A DNA stretch of 64,000 nt, from assembly GCA_017983795.1 (NCBI GenBank), contig JAGOAS010000001.1, positions 124,001-188,000 on the forward strand, written 5' to 3'. Source of the stretch: Piscinibacter sp. (GTDB taxonomy: Bacteria > Pseudomonadota > Gammaproteobacteria > Burkholderiales > Burkholderiaceae_C). A program made the position numbers and the translations under genes. Shown here one piece after another: positions 15,768-26,180 of this stretch (position 1 is the stretch's first letter; each line of letters begins with the position of its first letter). The notes beneath the pieces were generated by a model. The model did not search any database. It saw only the letters and a list, made by a program, of their open reading frames with translations, and was not told the origin of the DNA.

Positions 15768-15794
15768 GGGTGCCTTTCGCGCGGGGGGGGGGCC

Positions 15795-16319
15795 TCAGGC
15801 GGAGCGCATCTGCCGGTAGGCGATCACGAGGCGCAGCGCGCTGAGCAGCGAGATGCCCACGCCGTACAGCGCTCCCAGCGTCATGCCGAGCACCGAGCCC
15901 TGGTCGCCGAGCAGCATGCCGGCCAGCGCGCCGACCAGGGCGCCGGCCAGCCCGACCAGCAACGGCCACAGCGTGAGGTAGGTGAGCACGGTGGCGAGAA
16001 GGCGGCCGAAGCCCATCGTCCACGACGGGCCGGTCTGCGACTTCACGCCGATGATGATCTTCTTGCGCAGCAGGTGCCCGAAGGCGAATATGCAGGCCTG
16101 GTCGCCCGGGCGCAGGTAGGGCGCCACTTCGGCCATGCACAGGCGCACGTTCTTCAGCGTCGTGTCGCCGATCTGCAGCAGCGGGATCTCCGTGGCGACG
16201 CGCACGAGCGCGCCGACCGGCACCGTGACGTTGCCGAAGCGGTCCTCGTTGCCGACGGCCACGAAGCCGCCGCCGGTCGCACCGGCCACCTGCCTGATCT
16301 CTCCGCAGTAGCGGGTCAT
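15795..16319 (-). CDS. Membrane protein of unknown function
   Basis: A 174-residue protein. The first 95 residues are soluble and beta-rich in appearance (MTRYCGEIRQVAGATGGGF, with LCMAEVAPYLRPGDQACIFAFG). Residues about 105-165 contain two or three hydrophobic helices with Gly-rich faces (VGLAGALVGALAGMLLG). The pattern recalls small proteins with a soluble sensing or scaffold part anchored by a C-terminal hairpin, but no family is recognised. It starts 16 bases after the stop of the Ivy-like gene, so the two may be co-transcribed. Confidence 0.7.
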   Translation of the reverse strand: MTRYCGEIRQVAGATGGGFVAVGNEDRFGNVTVPVGALVRVATEIPLLQIGDTTLKNVRLCMAEVAPYLRPGDQACIFAFGHLLRKKIIIGVKSQTGPSWTMGFGRLLATVLTYLTLWPLLVGLAGALVGALAGMLLGDQGSVLGMTLGALYGVGISLLSALRLVIAYRQMRSA

Positions 16320-16335
16320 CGCCTGCCTCCCGACC

Positions 16336-16755
16336 TCATTGCGAGCGGAACTCGCGCTTCCAGAGCCGGCCGAGCTCCTGGCTCAGCGCCGGGCCGGGGG
16401 CGCCCAGCAGCGTCACCTGGCCGCGTTCGTGAAGCTGGCCGTAGACCTTGCCGCTGGCCGGCGCATAGAGCAGCAGCAGGTTGTGCTCGGCGCAGTCGTG
16501 CGGCTTGCACGGCGAGGCCACCTGGTAGTCCACCGACTCGAAGCGGTGCGCTCGCAGCAGCGCGCTGTTGCTCAGGCGCGCGATCCAGGGCAGCTTCGCC
16601 TTCGGGCCGAGGGCCGCGGCGTAGGCGCTGCGGAAGCGGGCGTCGCGCAGCAGATCCTCGGGCGTGGCCAGGGGCGGCTCGGCGGCGCCGGCGGCGGCCA
16701 GCAGCAGCGCCGCGCCGAGGGCGCAGGCCGGATGTCGGGGCGATGGCAGCGTCAT
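16336..16755 (-). CDS. Inhibitor of vertebrate lysozyme (Ivy) family protein
   Basis: A 139-residue periplasmic protein with a signal peptide ending near AAGAAE (residue 25). It carries the CKPHDC loop at residues 83-88, the diagnostic motif of Ivy: the His enters the lysozyme active site and the two Cys form a disulfide. The surrounding sequence (ALLRAHRFESVDYQVASPCKPHDCAEHNLL) fits the family apart from normal variation. Ivy protects peptidoglycan from c-type lysozymes and may also restrain the cell's own lytic transglycosylases. It is divergent from the LuxR-type gene at 16861. Confidence 0.85.
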   Translation of the reverse strand: MTLPSPRHPACALGAALLLAAAGAAEPPLATPEDLLRDARFRSAYAAALGPKAKLPWIARLSNSALLRAHRFESVDYQVASPCKPHDCAEHNLLLLYAPASGKVYGQLHERGQVTLLGAPGPALSQELGRLWKREFRSQ

Positions 16756-16803
16756 GGGCGCTCTCCTTGCATGACCGGGAGCGTACGCAGGCGCGGCGCC
16801 GGC

Positions 16804-16826
16804 GCAGCTCCCATTTGGGAAGGCGA
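16804..16826 (+). promoter_or_regulatory. Promoter-like element GCAGCTCCC-N9-GGCGA
   Basis: GCAGCTCCC, then a TCCCATTTGGGA palindrome (16809-16820), then GGCGA and a TATGCT that could be a -10 box, 35 bases before the LuxR-type gene. A very similar arrangement (GCAGCTCCC-N10-GGCGA followed by TCTAGG) precedes the tautomerase gene at 38783. The shared layout suggests a common regulator or promoter class. Confidence 0.4.
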
Positions 16827-16860
16827 GCCGCTATGCTGGCTGCATGCGCCGGCCGCGCCC

Positions 16861-18000
16861 ATGAACGCCTCGAACGACCCCCTGCTCCACGAGCTCACCG
16901 ACGCGGTCTACCGCTGCGTGCTCGAGCCCGACGGATGGTCGCAGGTGATGGCGCTGATGCGGCAGCGCTTCCCGTCGTCGGCGCAGACCTTCTACTTCCT
17001 CGAGCGCGACGCGCGCCGGCTGCGCGCCGTCTGCCTCGACGGCATCGAGCGCAGGCGGCTGGCCGATTTCGATGCCCTGTTCTTCGCCGGCGACAACCCG
17101 TGGATGCGCGTCAGCGAGCGGCTGCATCGCCCCGGCATCGTGCGCACCAACGAACGCCTCGACGCGGTGCTGGGCGAGGAGGGCGCGCTCTACCGCTGCG
17201 CCTACTACCACGACTGGATGCGGCCCCAGGGCTTTCACTTCACCATCGGCAACACGCTGCTCGCCGAGGCCGGTACGATCGCCAACGTGACGCTCATGCG
17301 GCCGCGCGACATGCCGACCTTCGACGCCGCCGAGGTGCGCGACTTCGAGACGCTTACCGGCCACATGCGGCGCGCACTCGCCCTGAGCGCGCGCCTGGAG
17401 CGCGAGGATCCGCGCCTGGCGCGCGCGCAGGCGCTGGCCGGCCTGCCGCTGCCGGTGGCGGTGGTGCGCGCCGATCTGGGCCTCGTGTATGCCAACGCGG
17501 CGATGGAGCGGCTGCTCGCGCAGCCCTGCGGCCTGCACCTGCGCGCCGGCCGGCTGGCCGCGGCGAGCGCCGAACTGCAGCCGCGGCTGGCCGCGCTGGC
17601 GGCGCGTGCGGCCGATGGCGTGGCGGCGGATGGCGCGGCGCTGTGGCTGCGCGAACGCGGCGGCAGCCGCCGCCTGCGGCTCGAGGTGCTGCCCTGCCGC
17701 GGCGCGGCGAATACGCTGCTGCCGCCGCAGCGGCTCGCGATGCTGGTGGCGCAGCCGGCCAGCGCCTCGCCGGCCGAACTCGTCGGCGCCCTGGTCGAGC
17801 TGTGCGGCTGCACGCGCTCGGAAGCGCGTCTGGCCGCCGCTCTGGGCGCCGGCCAGGGCCTGCGCGAGGCGGCCGGCCGCCTCGGCATCAGCTACGAATC
17901 GGCGCGCGTCTACCTGAAGGCGGTGTACCGCAAGCTCGACGTGCACGATCGCGCCCAGCTCGTCGGCCGCCTGGCGCGTCTGGGCGACTGGCAGGCCTGA
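16861..18000 (+). CDS. LuxR-family transcriptional regulator with an unusual N-terminal domain
   Basis: A 379-residue regulator with a C-terminal LuxR-type HTH (about residues 310-372: LCGCTRSEARLAAALGAGQG, then GISYESARVYLKAVYRKLDV). A PAS-like segment lies near 185-280 (LPLPVAVVRADLGLVYANAAMERLL). The N-terminal 170 residues resemble the helical region of LuxR regulators found beside oxidoreductase or aromatic genes; its ligand is unknown. The ATG at 16861 fits the family start. It neighbours a convergent AraC regulator and may control either the Ivy divergent unit or itself. The target is not determinable. Confidence 0.87.
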   Translation: MNASNDPLLHELTDAVYRCVLEPDGWSQVMALMRQRFPSSAQTFYFLERDARRLRAVCLDGIERRRLADFDALFFAGDNPWMRVSERLHRPGIVRTNERLDAVLGEEGALYRCAYYHDWMRPQGFHFTIGNTLLAEAGTIANVTLMRPRDMPTFDAAEVRDFETLTGHMRRALALSARLEREDPRLARAQALAGLPLPVAVVRADLGLVYANAAMERLLAQPCGLHLRAGRLAAASAELQPRLAALAARAADGVAADGAALWLRERGGSRRLRLEVLPCRGAANTLLPPQRLAMLVAQPASASPAELVGALVELCGCTRSEARLAAALGAGQGLREAAGRLGISYESARVYLKAVYRKLDVHDRAQLVGRLARLGDWQA

Positions 18001-18009
18001 GCGCGCCGT

Positions 18010-18969
18010 TCAGCCCAGCGCGCTGCGCCGGTAGTCGCTCGGCGGCAGCCCCAGGTGCGCGCGGAATACGCGGCTGAAGTGCGCCATGTTGGAGAAGCCG
18101 AAGTCGAAGGCGATGTCGGTGAGCGAGCGGTGCGCCTGCGCGCGGTCGTCCAGGCAGCGGCGGCAGCCGTCGAGGCGGCGCCGCAGGATGTAGCCGGCGA
18201 CGCCGTCGGGCTCCTCGGCGAAGGCGTTGTAGAGCTGGCGGCGGCTGCAGTTGAGCGCCAGCGCGATGCTGTCGACGCTGAGCGCCGGGTCGCCGAGCCG
18301 CTCGCCGACATGCTGCTTGATGCGCTCGCGCAGTGCCTCGCGCTGCGTCTGCGCGGTGCCGATGCCGGCGAGATCGAGCATGGCCAGATGCACGAGTTGC
18401 GTGATCGCGTCGCCGACGCCGCGCGCGCCGGTTTCCGACATGCCGGGCAGCTCGCGGTAGGCGTTGCGCATGGTCTCGAGCGCGATGCGCGCCACGCCGC
18501 CGCTGCCGCCGAGGCGGCGCGCCATCAGCGCATCGAGGGCGAGGCCGCGTTCGACCAGCCGGTCTTTCGGCAGCATCACGATCAGGTGTTCCACGCGCAC
18601 CGGGTTGGCCACCGCGTAGCTGTCGGTGGTGTCGTAGATGCTCCACTGGTCGGGCGTCACCCAGGCCTCGCGGCCCTTCTGCTCGACGCCGGCGCAGCCC
18701 ACCCAGGGCGCGACGATCTTCAGGTAGCCGACTTCCGACTGCCGCACCAGCGAGGCCGAGCGCGTGACGCGGTGGCGGTTCGCTTCGAGCCGCGTCAGCA
18801 CGATGTCGCCGGCGTGCACGGTGGCGACGCGGCCGTCGAACTCGCTGTCGCCGTAGAGGTCGGAGTCGAGCCCGTGGAAGAGGCGGTGCAGCCAGTCGGT
18901 CCAGAACCCCGGCCGTTCGGCGGCCGAGACCTGGTCGGTGCTCATCGCGCTGACGACGGGATTGCCCAT
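18010..18969 (-). CDS. AraC-family regulator with AraC-binding-like N-terminal domain
   Basis: About 319 residues. The N-terminal 200 residues match the AraC_binding_2 (FeaR/NahR-neighbour) type: VGYLKIVAPWVGCAGVEQKGR, DQWSIYDTTDSYAV. The last 100 carry the double HTH with DIAFDFGFSNMAHFSRVFRAHLGLPPSDYR. Regulators of this kind often activate catabolism of aromatic or amine compounds. It is divergent from the Liv-type transporter and aldehyde dehydrogenase (19281-25223), which is the likely target. Three in-frame ATGs (18999, 18969, 18945) compete; 18969 is used here and 18945 is also plausible. Confidence 0.88.
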   Translation of the reverse strand: MGNPVVSAMSTDQVSAAERPGFWTDWLHRLFHGLDSDLYGDSEFDGRVATVHAGDIVLTRLEANRHRVTRSASLVRQSEVGYLKIVAPWVGCAGVEQKGREAWVTPDQWSIYDTTDSYAVANPVRVEHLIVMLPKDRLVERGLALDALMARRLGGSGGVARIALETMRNAYRELPGMSETGARGVGDAITQLVHLAMLDLAGIGTAQTQREALRERIKQHVGERLGDPALSVDSIALALNCSRRQLYNAFAEEPDGVAGYILRRRLDGCRRCLDDRAQAHRSLTDIAFDFGFSNMAHFSRVFRAHLGLPPSDYRRSALG

Positions 18970-19170
18970 GGGCGCGAGCGTAGCGGCGGGGGACCCCACC
19001 CCTCAAGCCCTGCGGCCGGCGCATCGGGAAAGCCCTAGGCAGCCTGCACGGATCGTCAAGGCGGGGTGCACGGCTGGCAAAGCCGCGGCGCGGCGCCGCT
19101 CGAACAATCCGGCCCGAACCCCTTCCACCGGCCGGATCGAGCCGGGCCTTCAACTCCACGGAGACAGACC

Positions 19171-19284
19171 ATGGAACACACGGAGTCGAACTTCTCGCGG
19201 GCCGAGCGCCGGGCCGCTCCCAAGCCGGCCCGCACCCCCTCGGGGGGTCGTCCGGCGTACTCGACGGACGGGGGGTTGTCATGA
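19171..19284 (+). CDS. 37-codon leader ORF built from a dispersed repeat
   Basis: ATG at 19171 (preceded by GGAGACAGACC) opens a 37-residue frame, [20 protein letters not shown] and onward, whose TGA overlaps the ATG of the next gene (ATGA at 19281-19284). Most of it is one copy of the 65-bp repeat described at 19196-19260. Translation of this leader could couple to the binding-protein gene. It may be a by-product of repeat insertion; the good start region and the precise overlap are the only support. Confidence 0.4.
   Translation: MEHTESNFSRAERRAAPKPARTPSGGRPAYSTDGGLS
19196..19260 (+). repeat. 65-bp dispersed coding repeat, copy 1
   Basis: Starts CGCGGGCCGAGCGCCGGGCC and ends TCCGGCGTAC. 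It matches the reverse complement of 30151-30215 at 62 of 65 positions; weaker similarity continues to the GTCAT that contains the start codon of the downstream gene. It contains the internal inverted repeats GGCCGCTCCCAAGCCGGCC and CCCCTCGGGG. Both copies are read in the same frame ([12 protein letters not shown]). Confidence 0.9.
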
Positions 19285-20474
19285 GCACTCGCCGCACCGT
19301 CGTCCAGGCGCTCGCCGCCTCTTCCGCCGCGCTGGCCTTCCCGTCCATCGTGCGCGCGCAGGCCGCGCCGGTGCGCGTCGGCTACGCGATCGCCCGCACC
19401 GGCCCCTGGACCACCGGCGCGCAGGTCAGCCAGGAGCCCAACTACCTGCTGTGGGCCGAGCAGCAGAACGCCGCCGGCGGGCTGAACGTGAAGGGCACGA
19501 AGCGGCCGATCGAGCTGATCGGCAGCGACGACCAGAGCAACACCGAGACCTGCGTGCGCACCTACGAGAAGCTGATGGGCAGCGACAAGGTCGACCTGGT
19601 GCTGCCGCCCTGGGGCAGCAACGCCAACTTCGCCGTCGCGCCGCTGGCCAACCGCATGGGCTACCCCTTCCTTGCGCCGACCGCGCTGAGCCGGCGCCTG
19701 ATCGAGATGAAGCTGCCGTATTTCTTCCTGATGCTGCAGCAGCCCAAGCCGATGATGGATGCGCTGGTCGACATGCTGAAGGCCAACGGCGCGAAGACGG
19801 CCGTGGTGATCTACGTCGACGACCTGTTCGGCCTGGAGAACTACGCCGCGCTCAAGGTGGCGCTGGCCGGCACGGGCATTGGCATCGTCGAGGACAAGAG
19901 CTACCCGCTGGGCGTGAAGGACCTCTCGCCGGTGCTGCGCTCCATGAAGGACAAGAACCCCGACGCCTTCATCGGCCTGACCTACCCGCCCGACACCATC
20001 CTGGCCAGCCGGCAGAGCAAGGAGATCGGCTTCAACCCGAAATTCTTCTACGGCTCGGTGGGCACCGCCTTCCAGCTCTACCGCAACGTGATGGGCCCCG
20101 CCGCCGAGGGCGTGCTCGGCATGGGCTCGTGGAACGGCAAGACCAGCGCCGGCGCCAAGGCCTACTTCGATGCCCACGTGGCCAGGTTCGGCGCGCAGAA
20201 GGAACCCGACCGCTGGGCCAGCGGCGCCACCTGGGCGGCGCTGGAGATCCTCACCGCCGCGGTGGGCAAGGTCGGCCTGGACCGCAAGGCGATCCGCGAC
20301 TACGTGGCCGGCAACGAGCACGCCACCATCCTCGGCAAGATCAGGTTCGCCGGCAGCGAGAACGTGGGTACGCCGGGGACCGTGAGCCAATGGCAGAAGG
20401 GCGAGTTCGAGGTGGTGTGGCCGAAGGGCAATGCCACGGCGCCGCTCGTGGCGCAGAAGCCGGCCTGGGTCTGA
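19281..20474 (+). CDS. Liv-type ABC transporter substrate-binding protein
   Basis: A 397-residue type I periplasmic binding protein of the LivJ/HAAT class with a 26-residue signal (RRTVVQALAASSAALAFPS). It starts the mature protein with VRVGYAIARTGPWTTGAQVS. The family imports branched amino acids, amides or aromatic acids. Here the genes downstream encode the full permease and ATPases plus a benzaldehyde-type dehydrogenase, and an AraC regulator lies upstream, so an aromatic or aldehyde-forming substrate is likely (inference). ATG at 19281 overlaps the leader ORF stop. Confidence 0.9.
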   Translation: MSTRRTVVQALAASSAALAFPSIVRAQAAPVRVGYAIARTGPWTTGAQVSQEPNYLLWAEQQNAAGGLNVKGTKRPIELIGSDDQSNTETCVRTYEKLMGSDKVDLVLPPWGSNANFAVAPLANRMGYPFLAPTALSRRLIEMKLPYFFLMLQQPKPMMDALVDMLKANGAKTAVVIYVDDLFGLENYAALKVALAGTGIGIVEDKSYPLGVKDLSPVLRSMKDKNPDAFIGLTYPPDTILASRQSKEIGFNPKFFYGSVGTAFQLYRNVMGPAAEGVLGMGSWNGKTSAGAKAYFDAHVARFGAQKEPDRWASGATWAALEILTAAVGKVGLDRKAIRDYVAGNEHATILGKIRFAGSENVGTPGTVSQWQKGEFEVVWPKGNATAPLVAQKPAWV

Positions 20475-20480
20475 GCCGAG

Positions 20481-21359
20481 ATGACCCCCGGCGCCTGGCT
20501 CGAACTGATCGCCTCCGGCCTCATCACCGGCGGCGTCTACGCGCTGGTGGCGCTGGGGCTCAACCTGCAGTACGGGCTGATGCGCATCCTGAACATCGCG
20601 CATGGCGAGTTCCTGATGGTCGGCGCCTTCATCACCTGGATGGCGAGCACGCAGTTCGGCATTTCGCCGCTGGCGATGATTCCCATCGCCTTCGCCTTGC
20701 TGATGGCGGTGGGCCTGGCGGTGCATCGCCTCGTCTTCCGCCGCCTCACCCGCACCAGCCCCAACCTCGACGTGTTCGAGGCGCGCGGCCTGATGGTCAG
20801 CTTCGGCCTGATGTTCCTGGTGCAGAACTTCGCGCAGATGCTGTGGGGCGGCGATCTGCGCGGCTACGACTTTCTCACCGAGCCCGTGCACATCGGCTCC
20901 GCCCAGTTCGCCGCCAACAAGCTGCTGCTGCTTGCGCTGGCGCTGGCCTTCAGCGCCGCGCTGATCGTCGGGTTGAACAAGACGCTCTACGGCAAGGGCG
21001 TGCGCGCGCTGATGCAGTCGCCCACCGGCGCGCAGCTGGTGGGCATCGATACCGAACGGCTGCACCCGCTGATGTTCGGCGTCGGCCTCGGGCTCTCGGG
21101 CGTGGCCGGCTGCCTACTGTCGATGACCTACACCATCTCGCCGAGCATGGGCGAGCCCTACACGGTGACGGCGCTGATCGTCATCACGCTGGGCGGCTTC
21201 GGCAGCATGAGCGGCGCGCTGGTCGGCGGCCTGGCGCTGGGCGTCATCGAGGCGGTCGGCATGCATTTCACCAGCCCGTCGCTGAAGGCGCTGCTGTCCT
21301 ACGGCATCTTCATCGCCGTGCTGCTGTGGCGGCCCAACGGTCTCTTCACCCGCAGATGA
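20481..21359 (+). CDS. Liv-type ABC transporter permease (LivH family)
   Basis: A 292-residue inner-membrane permease with about eight hydrophobic segments and the family signature LGLNLQYGLMRILNIAHGEF near the N terminus. It forms the transmembrane channel together with the LivM-type product of the next gene. It begins six bases after the binding-protein stop, and its own stop overlaps the following ATG (ATGA at 21356), so expression is coupled. Substrate is inferred only from neighbours. Confidence 0.92.
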   Translation: MTPGAWLELIASGLITGGVYALVALGLNLQYGLMRILNIAHGEFLMVGAFITWMASTQFGISPLAMIPIAFALLMAVGLAVHRLVFRRLTRTSPNLDVFEARGLMVSFGLMFLVQNFAQMLWGGDLRGYDFLTEPVHIGSAQFAANKLLLLALALAFSAALIVGLNKTLYGKGVRALMQSPTGAQLVGIDTERLHPLMFGVGLGLSGVAGCLLSMTYTISPSMGEPYTVTALIVITLGGFGSMSGALVGGLALGVIEAVGMHFTSPSLKALLSYGIFIAVLLWRPNGLFTRR

Positions 21360-22276
21360 ACACCCGGCGCGATCTGCTCGTCCTCTTCGCGCTGGCCGGC
21401 TGGGCGCTGGCGGTGCCGCACTACGGCAGCGATTTCGCCGTCTCGATGGCGCTCACCTGCCTGATGTATGCCGCGCTGTCGTCGAGCTGGAGCCTGTTCT
21501 GCGGCAGCACGCGCTACCTCTCGCTGGCCACCCCGGCCTTCTTCGGCATCGGCGCCTATACCAGCGCGCTGATGCTGGAGGCCTCCGGCTGGTGGGCGGC
21601 CATCGCGCTCGGCGCCGCCATCGCCGCCGGCGTGGCGATGCTGATGGGTGCGGCCGTGCTGCACCTGCGCGGCACCTACTTCGCGGTGCTGACCTTCGGC
21701 ATGACCGAGCTGATCCGCCACGCCATCACCTACTGGGAGAAGCAGGTCACCGGCACGGTGGGGCGCGTGCTCGGCGTGGTGCCCGAGCGCGACACCATCT
21801 ACCTCACCGTGCTCGCGCTGGCGGTGCTGGCCATCCTCGTCTCCATCCTGGTGCGGCGCAGCCGCTTCGGCCTGGCGATGCAGGGCATCGGCGCCGACGA
21901 GCAGCGTGCGCAGACGCTGGGCGTCGACACGCGCCTCGTCAAGATCGCCGGCTTCGCGCTGACCGCCGCCTTCGCCGGCGCGGTGGGCGCGGCGATGAGC
22001 GTGCGCTGGACCTACATCGACCCGGCCACCGTGTTCAACCCCTTCATCGGCTTCCAGACCGTGCTGATCGCGCTGATCGGCGGCGCCGCCACGCTGTGGG
22101 GGCCGCTGATCGCCGCGGTGGTATTCAGCCTGCTCGCCGAGACGCTGCGCCTGCAGCTGCCGCAGCTCTACATGATGGCGCTCGGGCTGCTGCTGATCCT
22201 CTCGGTGCTCTACCTGCCCGGCGGGCTGGCCTCGCTGCGGCGCGACAGCTTCAAGTGGAAGAAGGGCGCGGCATGA
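21356..22276 (+). CDS. Liv-type ABC transporter permease (LivM family)
   Basis: A 306-residue permease with about nine membrane segments. LivM landmarks are present: SSSWSLFCGSTRYLSLATPAFFGIGAYTSA, LHLRGTYFAVLTFGMTELIRH and GADEQRAQTLGVDTRLVKI. It pairs with the preceding LivH-type subunit. Start and stop both overlap neighbours by four bases, typical for this operon type. The second landmark region is well conserved and gives confidence in the reading frame. Confidence 0.92.
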   Translation: MNTRRDLLVLFALAGWALAVPHYGSDFAVSMALTCLMYAALSSSWSLFCGSTRYLSLATPAFFGIGAYTSALMLEASGWWAAIALGAAIAAGVAMLMGAAVLHLRGTYFAVLTFGMTELIRHAITYWEKQVTGTVGRVLGVVPERDTIYLTVLALAVLAILVSILVRRSRFGLAMQGIGADEQRAQTLGVDTRLVKIAGFALTAAFAGAVGAAMSVRWTYIDPATVFNPFIGFQTVLIALIGGAATLWGPLIAAVVFSLLAETLRLQLPQLYMMALGLLLILSVLYLPGGLASLRRDSFKWKKGAA

Positions 22277-23015
22277 ACGGCCACCCGCTGCTCGAGGCGC
22301 GCGGCGTGACGGTTCGCTTCGGCGGGCTGATCGCCGTCGACCAGGTCAGCGCGGCCTTCGCGCCGGGCGAACTGGTGGGCATCATCGGCCCGAACGGCGC
22401 GGGCAAGACCACCTTCTTCAATGCGCTGTCGGGCGTGATCGAGCCGACATCGGGTGAGCTGTTCGCCGCCGGCACACGCCTCACCGGCGCAAAGCCGCAC
22501 CGCTTCGCGCAGCAGGGCATCGCCCGCACCTTCCAGACGCCGCGCGTATTCGCCGAGCTGAGCGTGGCGGCCAACATCGATTTCGGTTTGCAATTCGCCG
22601 GCCGCCAACGCAGCGGCTCCTGGCTGCTGAAGGACGAAGCCAGCGTCCTGAACCTGATCGGCCTGGCGGCCCAGGCTGCGTTGCCGGCCGCGGCGATCAC
22701 GCCCAGCCAGCAGCGCCTGCTGGAGATCGGCATGGCGCTGGCCACGCGCCCCAAGCTGCTGCTGCTCGACGAGGTGGCTGCCGGCCTGACCGAAAGCGAG
22801 ATCGAGAGCATGGCGCAGCTGATCCGCCGCCTGCGCGACGACCTGGATCTCACCGTGATCTGGATCGAGCACGCGGTGACCACGCTGCTGCGCCACGTCG
22901 AACGCGTGCTGGTGCTGCACCAGGGCCGCAAGATCGCCGACGGCACGCCGGCCGAGGTGGTGCGCAATGCCGAGGTGGTGGAGGCCTACCTCGGCGATGA
23001 AATGGTCGAGCCCGC

Positions 23016-23019
<4 letters not shown>
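22273..23019 (+). CDS. Liv-type ABC transporter ATP-binding protein (LivG family) with non-canonical signature
   Basis: A 248-residue ATPase. Walker A GPNGAGKTT (residues about 38-46) and Walker B LLLLDEVAAGLTE are intact, with the H-loop His in WIEHAV. The signature motif, normally LS-GQ-, reads ITPSQQRLLEIGMAL, so the Ser-Gly-Gly core is replaced by Pro-Ser. In a heterodimer one degenerate composite site is tolerated, so transport may still work. It overlaps both neighbours by ATGA. Confidence 0.9.
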
Positions 23020-25223
<2,204 letters not shown>

Positions 25224-25250
25224 GCGGGCCATGTGGCTACACTCGCCACC

Positions 25251-25535
25251 ATGCATCCGCTGATCGAAACCCACCGCGCCGAACTGCTGGCCTTGGCCCG
25301 CAGGCGCGGCGTCACGGGCGTTCGGATCTTCGGTTCCATGAGCCGTGGCGATGGCGGTGACGACAGCGACGTCGATCTGCTGGTGACGCTGGCCCCCGGA
25401 ACCAGCGCGCTGGCGCTGGGCGGCCTGTTGCTCGATGCACAGGAGTTGCTGGGTCGCCGCGTCGACGTCGTTACCGAAGCGAGCCTGCACCCCGCGCTGC
25501 GCGAGCGCGTGCTGGCAGTCTCCGTGCCGCTGTGA
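25251..25535 (+). CDS. MNT-type nucleotidyltransferase, putative antitoxin MntA
   Basis: A 94-residue minimal nucleotidyltransferase. The signature GSMSRGDGGDDSDVD (residues 28-42) fits the GSxxRG...SDxD pattern, with the two Asp ligands for Mg. In the MntA/HepT system this protein adds AMP groups to the HEPN toxin and neutralises it. The following HEPN gene starts with GTG overlapping this stop, the standard order. ATG at 25251 is used; a GTG at 25233 is less likely. The pair is unrelated in function to the neighbours and may be a mobile module. Confidence 0.88.
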   Translation: MHPLIETHRAELLALARRRGVTGVRIFGSMSRGDGGDDSDVDLLVTLAPGTSALALGGLLLDAQELLGRRVDVVTEASLHPALRERVLAVSVPL

Positions 25536-25888
25536 AGCCCGGCCCCGAATCGGATCGGGTGCTGCTGGCGCACATGCGCGACTGCCTGACCCGGATCCGC
25601 GAGTACACCCAAGGCGATCGCTCGCGCTTCGAGGGTTCACGCCTGGTGCAGGACGCCGTGGTTCGCAACCTGCAGACCCTGACCGAATCAAGCCAGCGCT
25701 TGTCGAGCGAGGTCAGGGGTACCGAGCCACAGGTTCCCTGGCGCGAACTCGCCGGGTTTCGCAACGTCATTGTTCACGGCTACCTCGGGGTGGATCTCGA
25801 AGCCATCTGGCTGGTCGTCGAACAGGATCTGCCGACGCTGGCCGAGGCTGTCGAACGCATGGCCTTGCGCTTGAGCGCCGACGGCTGA
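25532..25888 (+). CDS. HEPN-domain protein (DUF86), putative HepT toxin
   Basis: A 118-residue all-helical HEPN protein. The RNase motif is present as RNVIVHGY at residues 77-84 (Rx4H), followed by the DUF86-typical WLVVEQDLPTL. HepT toxins cleave RNA or tRNA ends and are silenced by AMPylation near the GY Tyr by MntA. Start is GTG at 25532, overlapping the mntA stop, which couples translation. The module sits between the aldehyde dehydrogenase and a convergent purine-catabolism operon. Confidence 0.87.
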   Translation: MKPGPESDRVLLAHMRDCLTRIREYTQGDRSRFEGSRLVQDAVVRNLQTLTESSQRLSSEVRGTEPQVPWRELAGFRNVIVHGYLGVDLEAIWLVVEQDLPTLAEAVERMALRLSADG

Positions 25889-26180
25889 TCGCGGCCTCCC
25901 GCTGAGGTTTCGGACAACCCTTAACAGATCCTACCCGCCGCACCGAGCGGCGGTGTGCAGATTCGTCGTCCGGAATCCGATGCGGTTGCCCCCGTGAGCG
26001 GCGTTCGTCATAAGTCGCTGAGGCAATGAGACCGCTTCGCCCAATGATCCTCGGTCGGCTGGCCGTCCCGAGAACAGCTCGTACATCGCCAGCGTGCCGA
26101 CGACGACGAGGCCGGAGAACGCCGGCCCCATCGGCATCGAACCGCTCGTGTTGATCCGCAGCCGGCGCAGCCTCGCGCGC
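25889..26180. other. Intergenic region without a supported gene
   Basis: 292 bases between two convergent genes. It holds one clear hairpin (25935-25953) and a 68-codon minus-strand frame at 25931-26137 whose product (MPMGPAFSGLVVVGTLAMYE start) has one hydrophobic stretch but no recognisable family and no good ribosome-binding site. GC is slightly lower than in the flanking genes. It could hold the decayed end of a former gene. Confidence 0.5.
25935..25953. terminator. Hairpin between convergent genes, possible terminator
   Basis: CCGCCGC-ACCGA-GCGGCGG, a perfect 7-bp stem with a 5-base loop, 47 bases after the HepT stop. No T-run follows on either strand, so intrinsic termination would be weak; it may instead protect 3' ends. 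Confidence 0.35.

Noticed and set aside
25931-26137. Minus-strand 68-codon frame
   Set aside because: No family, no ribosome-binding site and position in a convergent intergenic region; kept only as a note.
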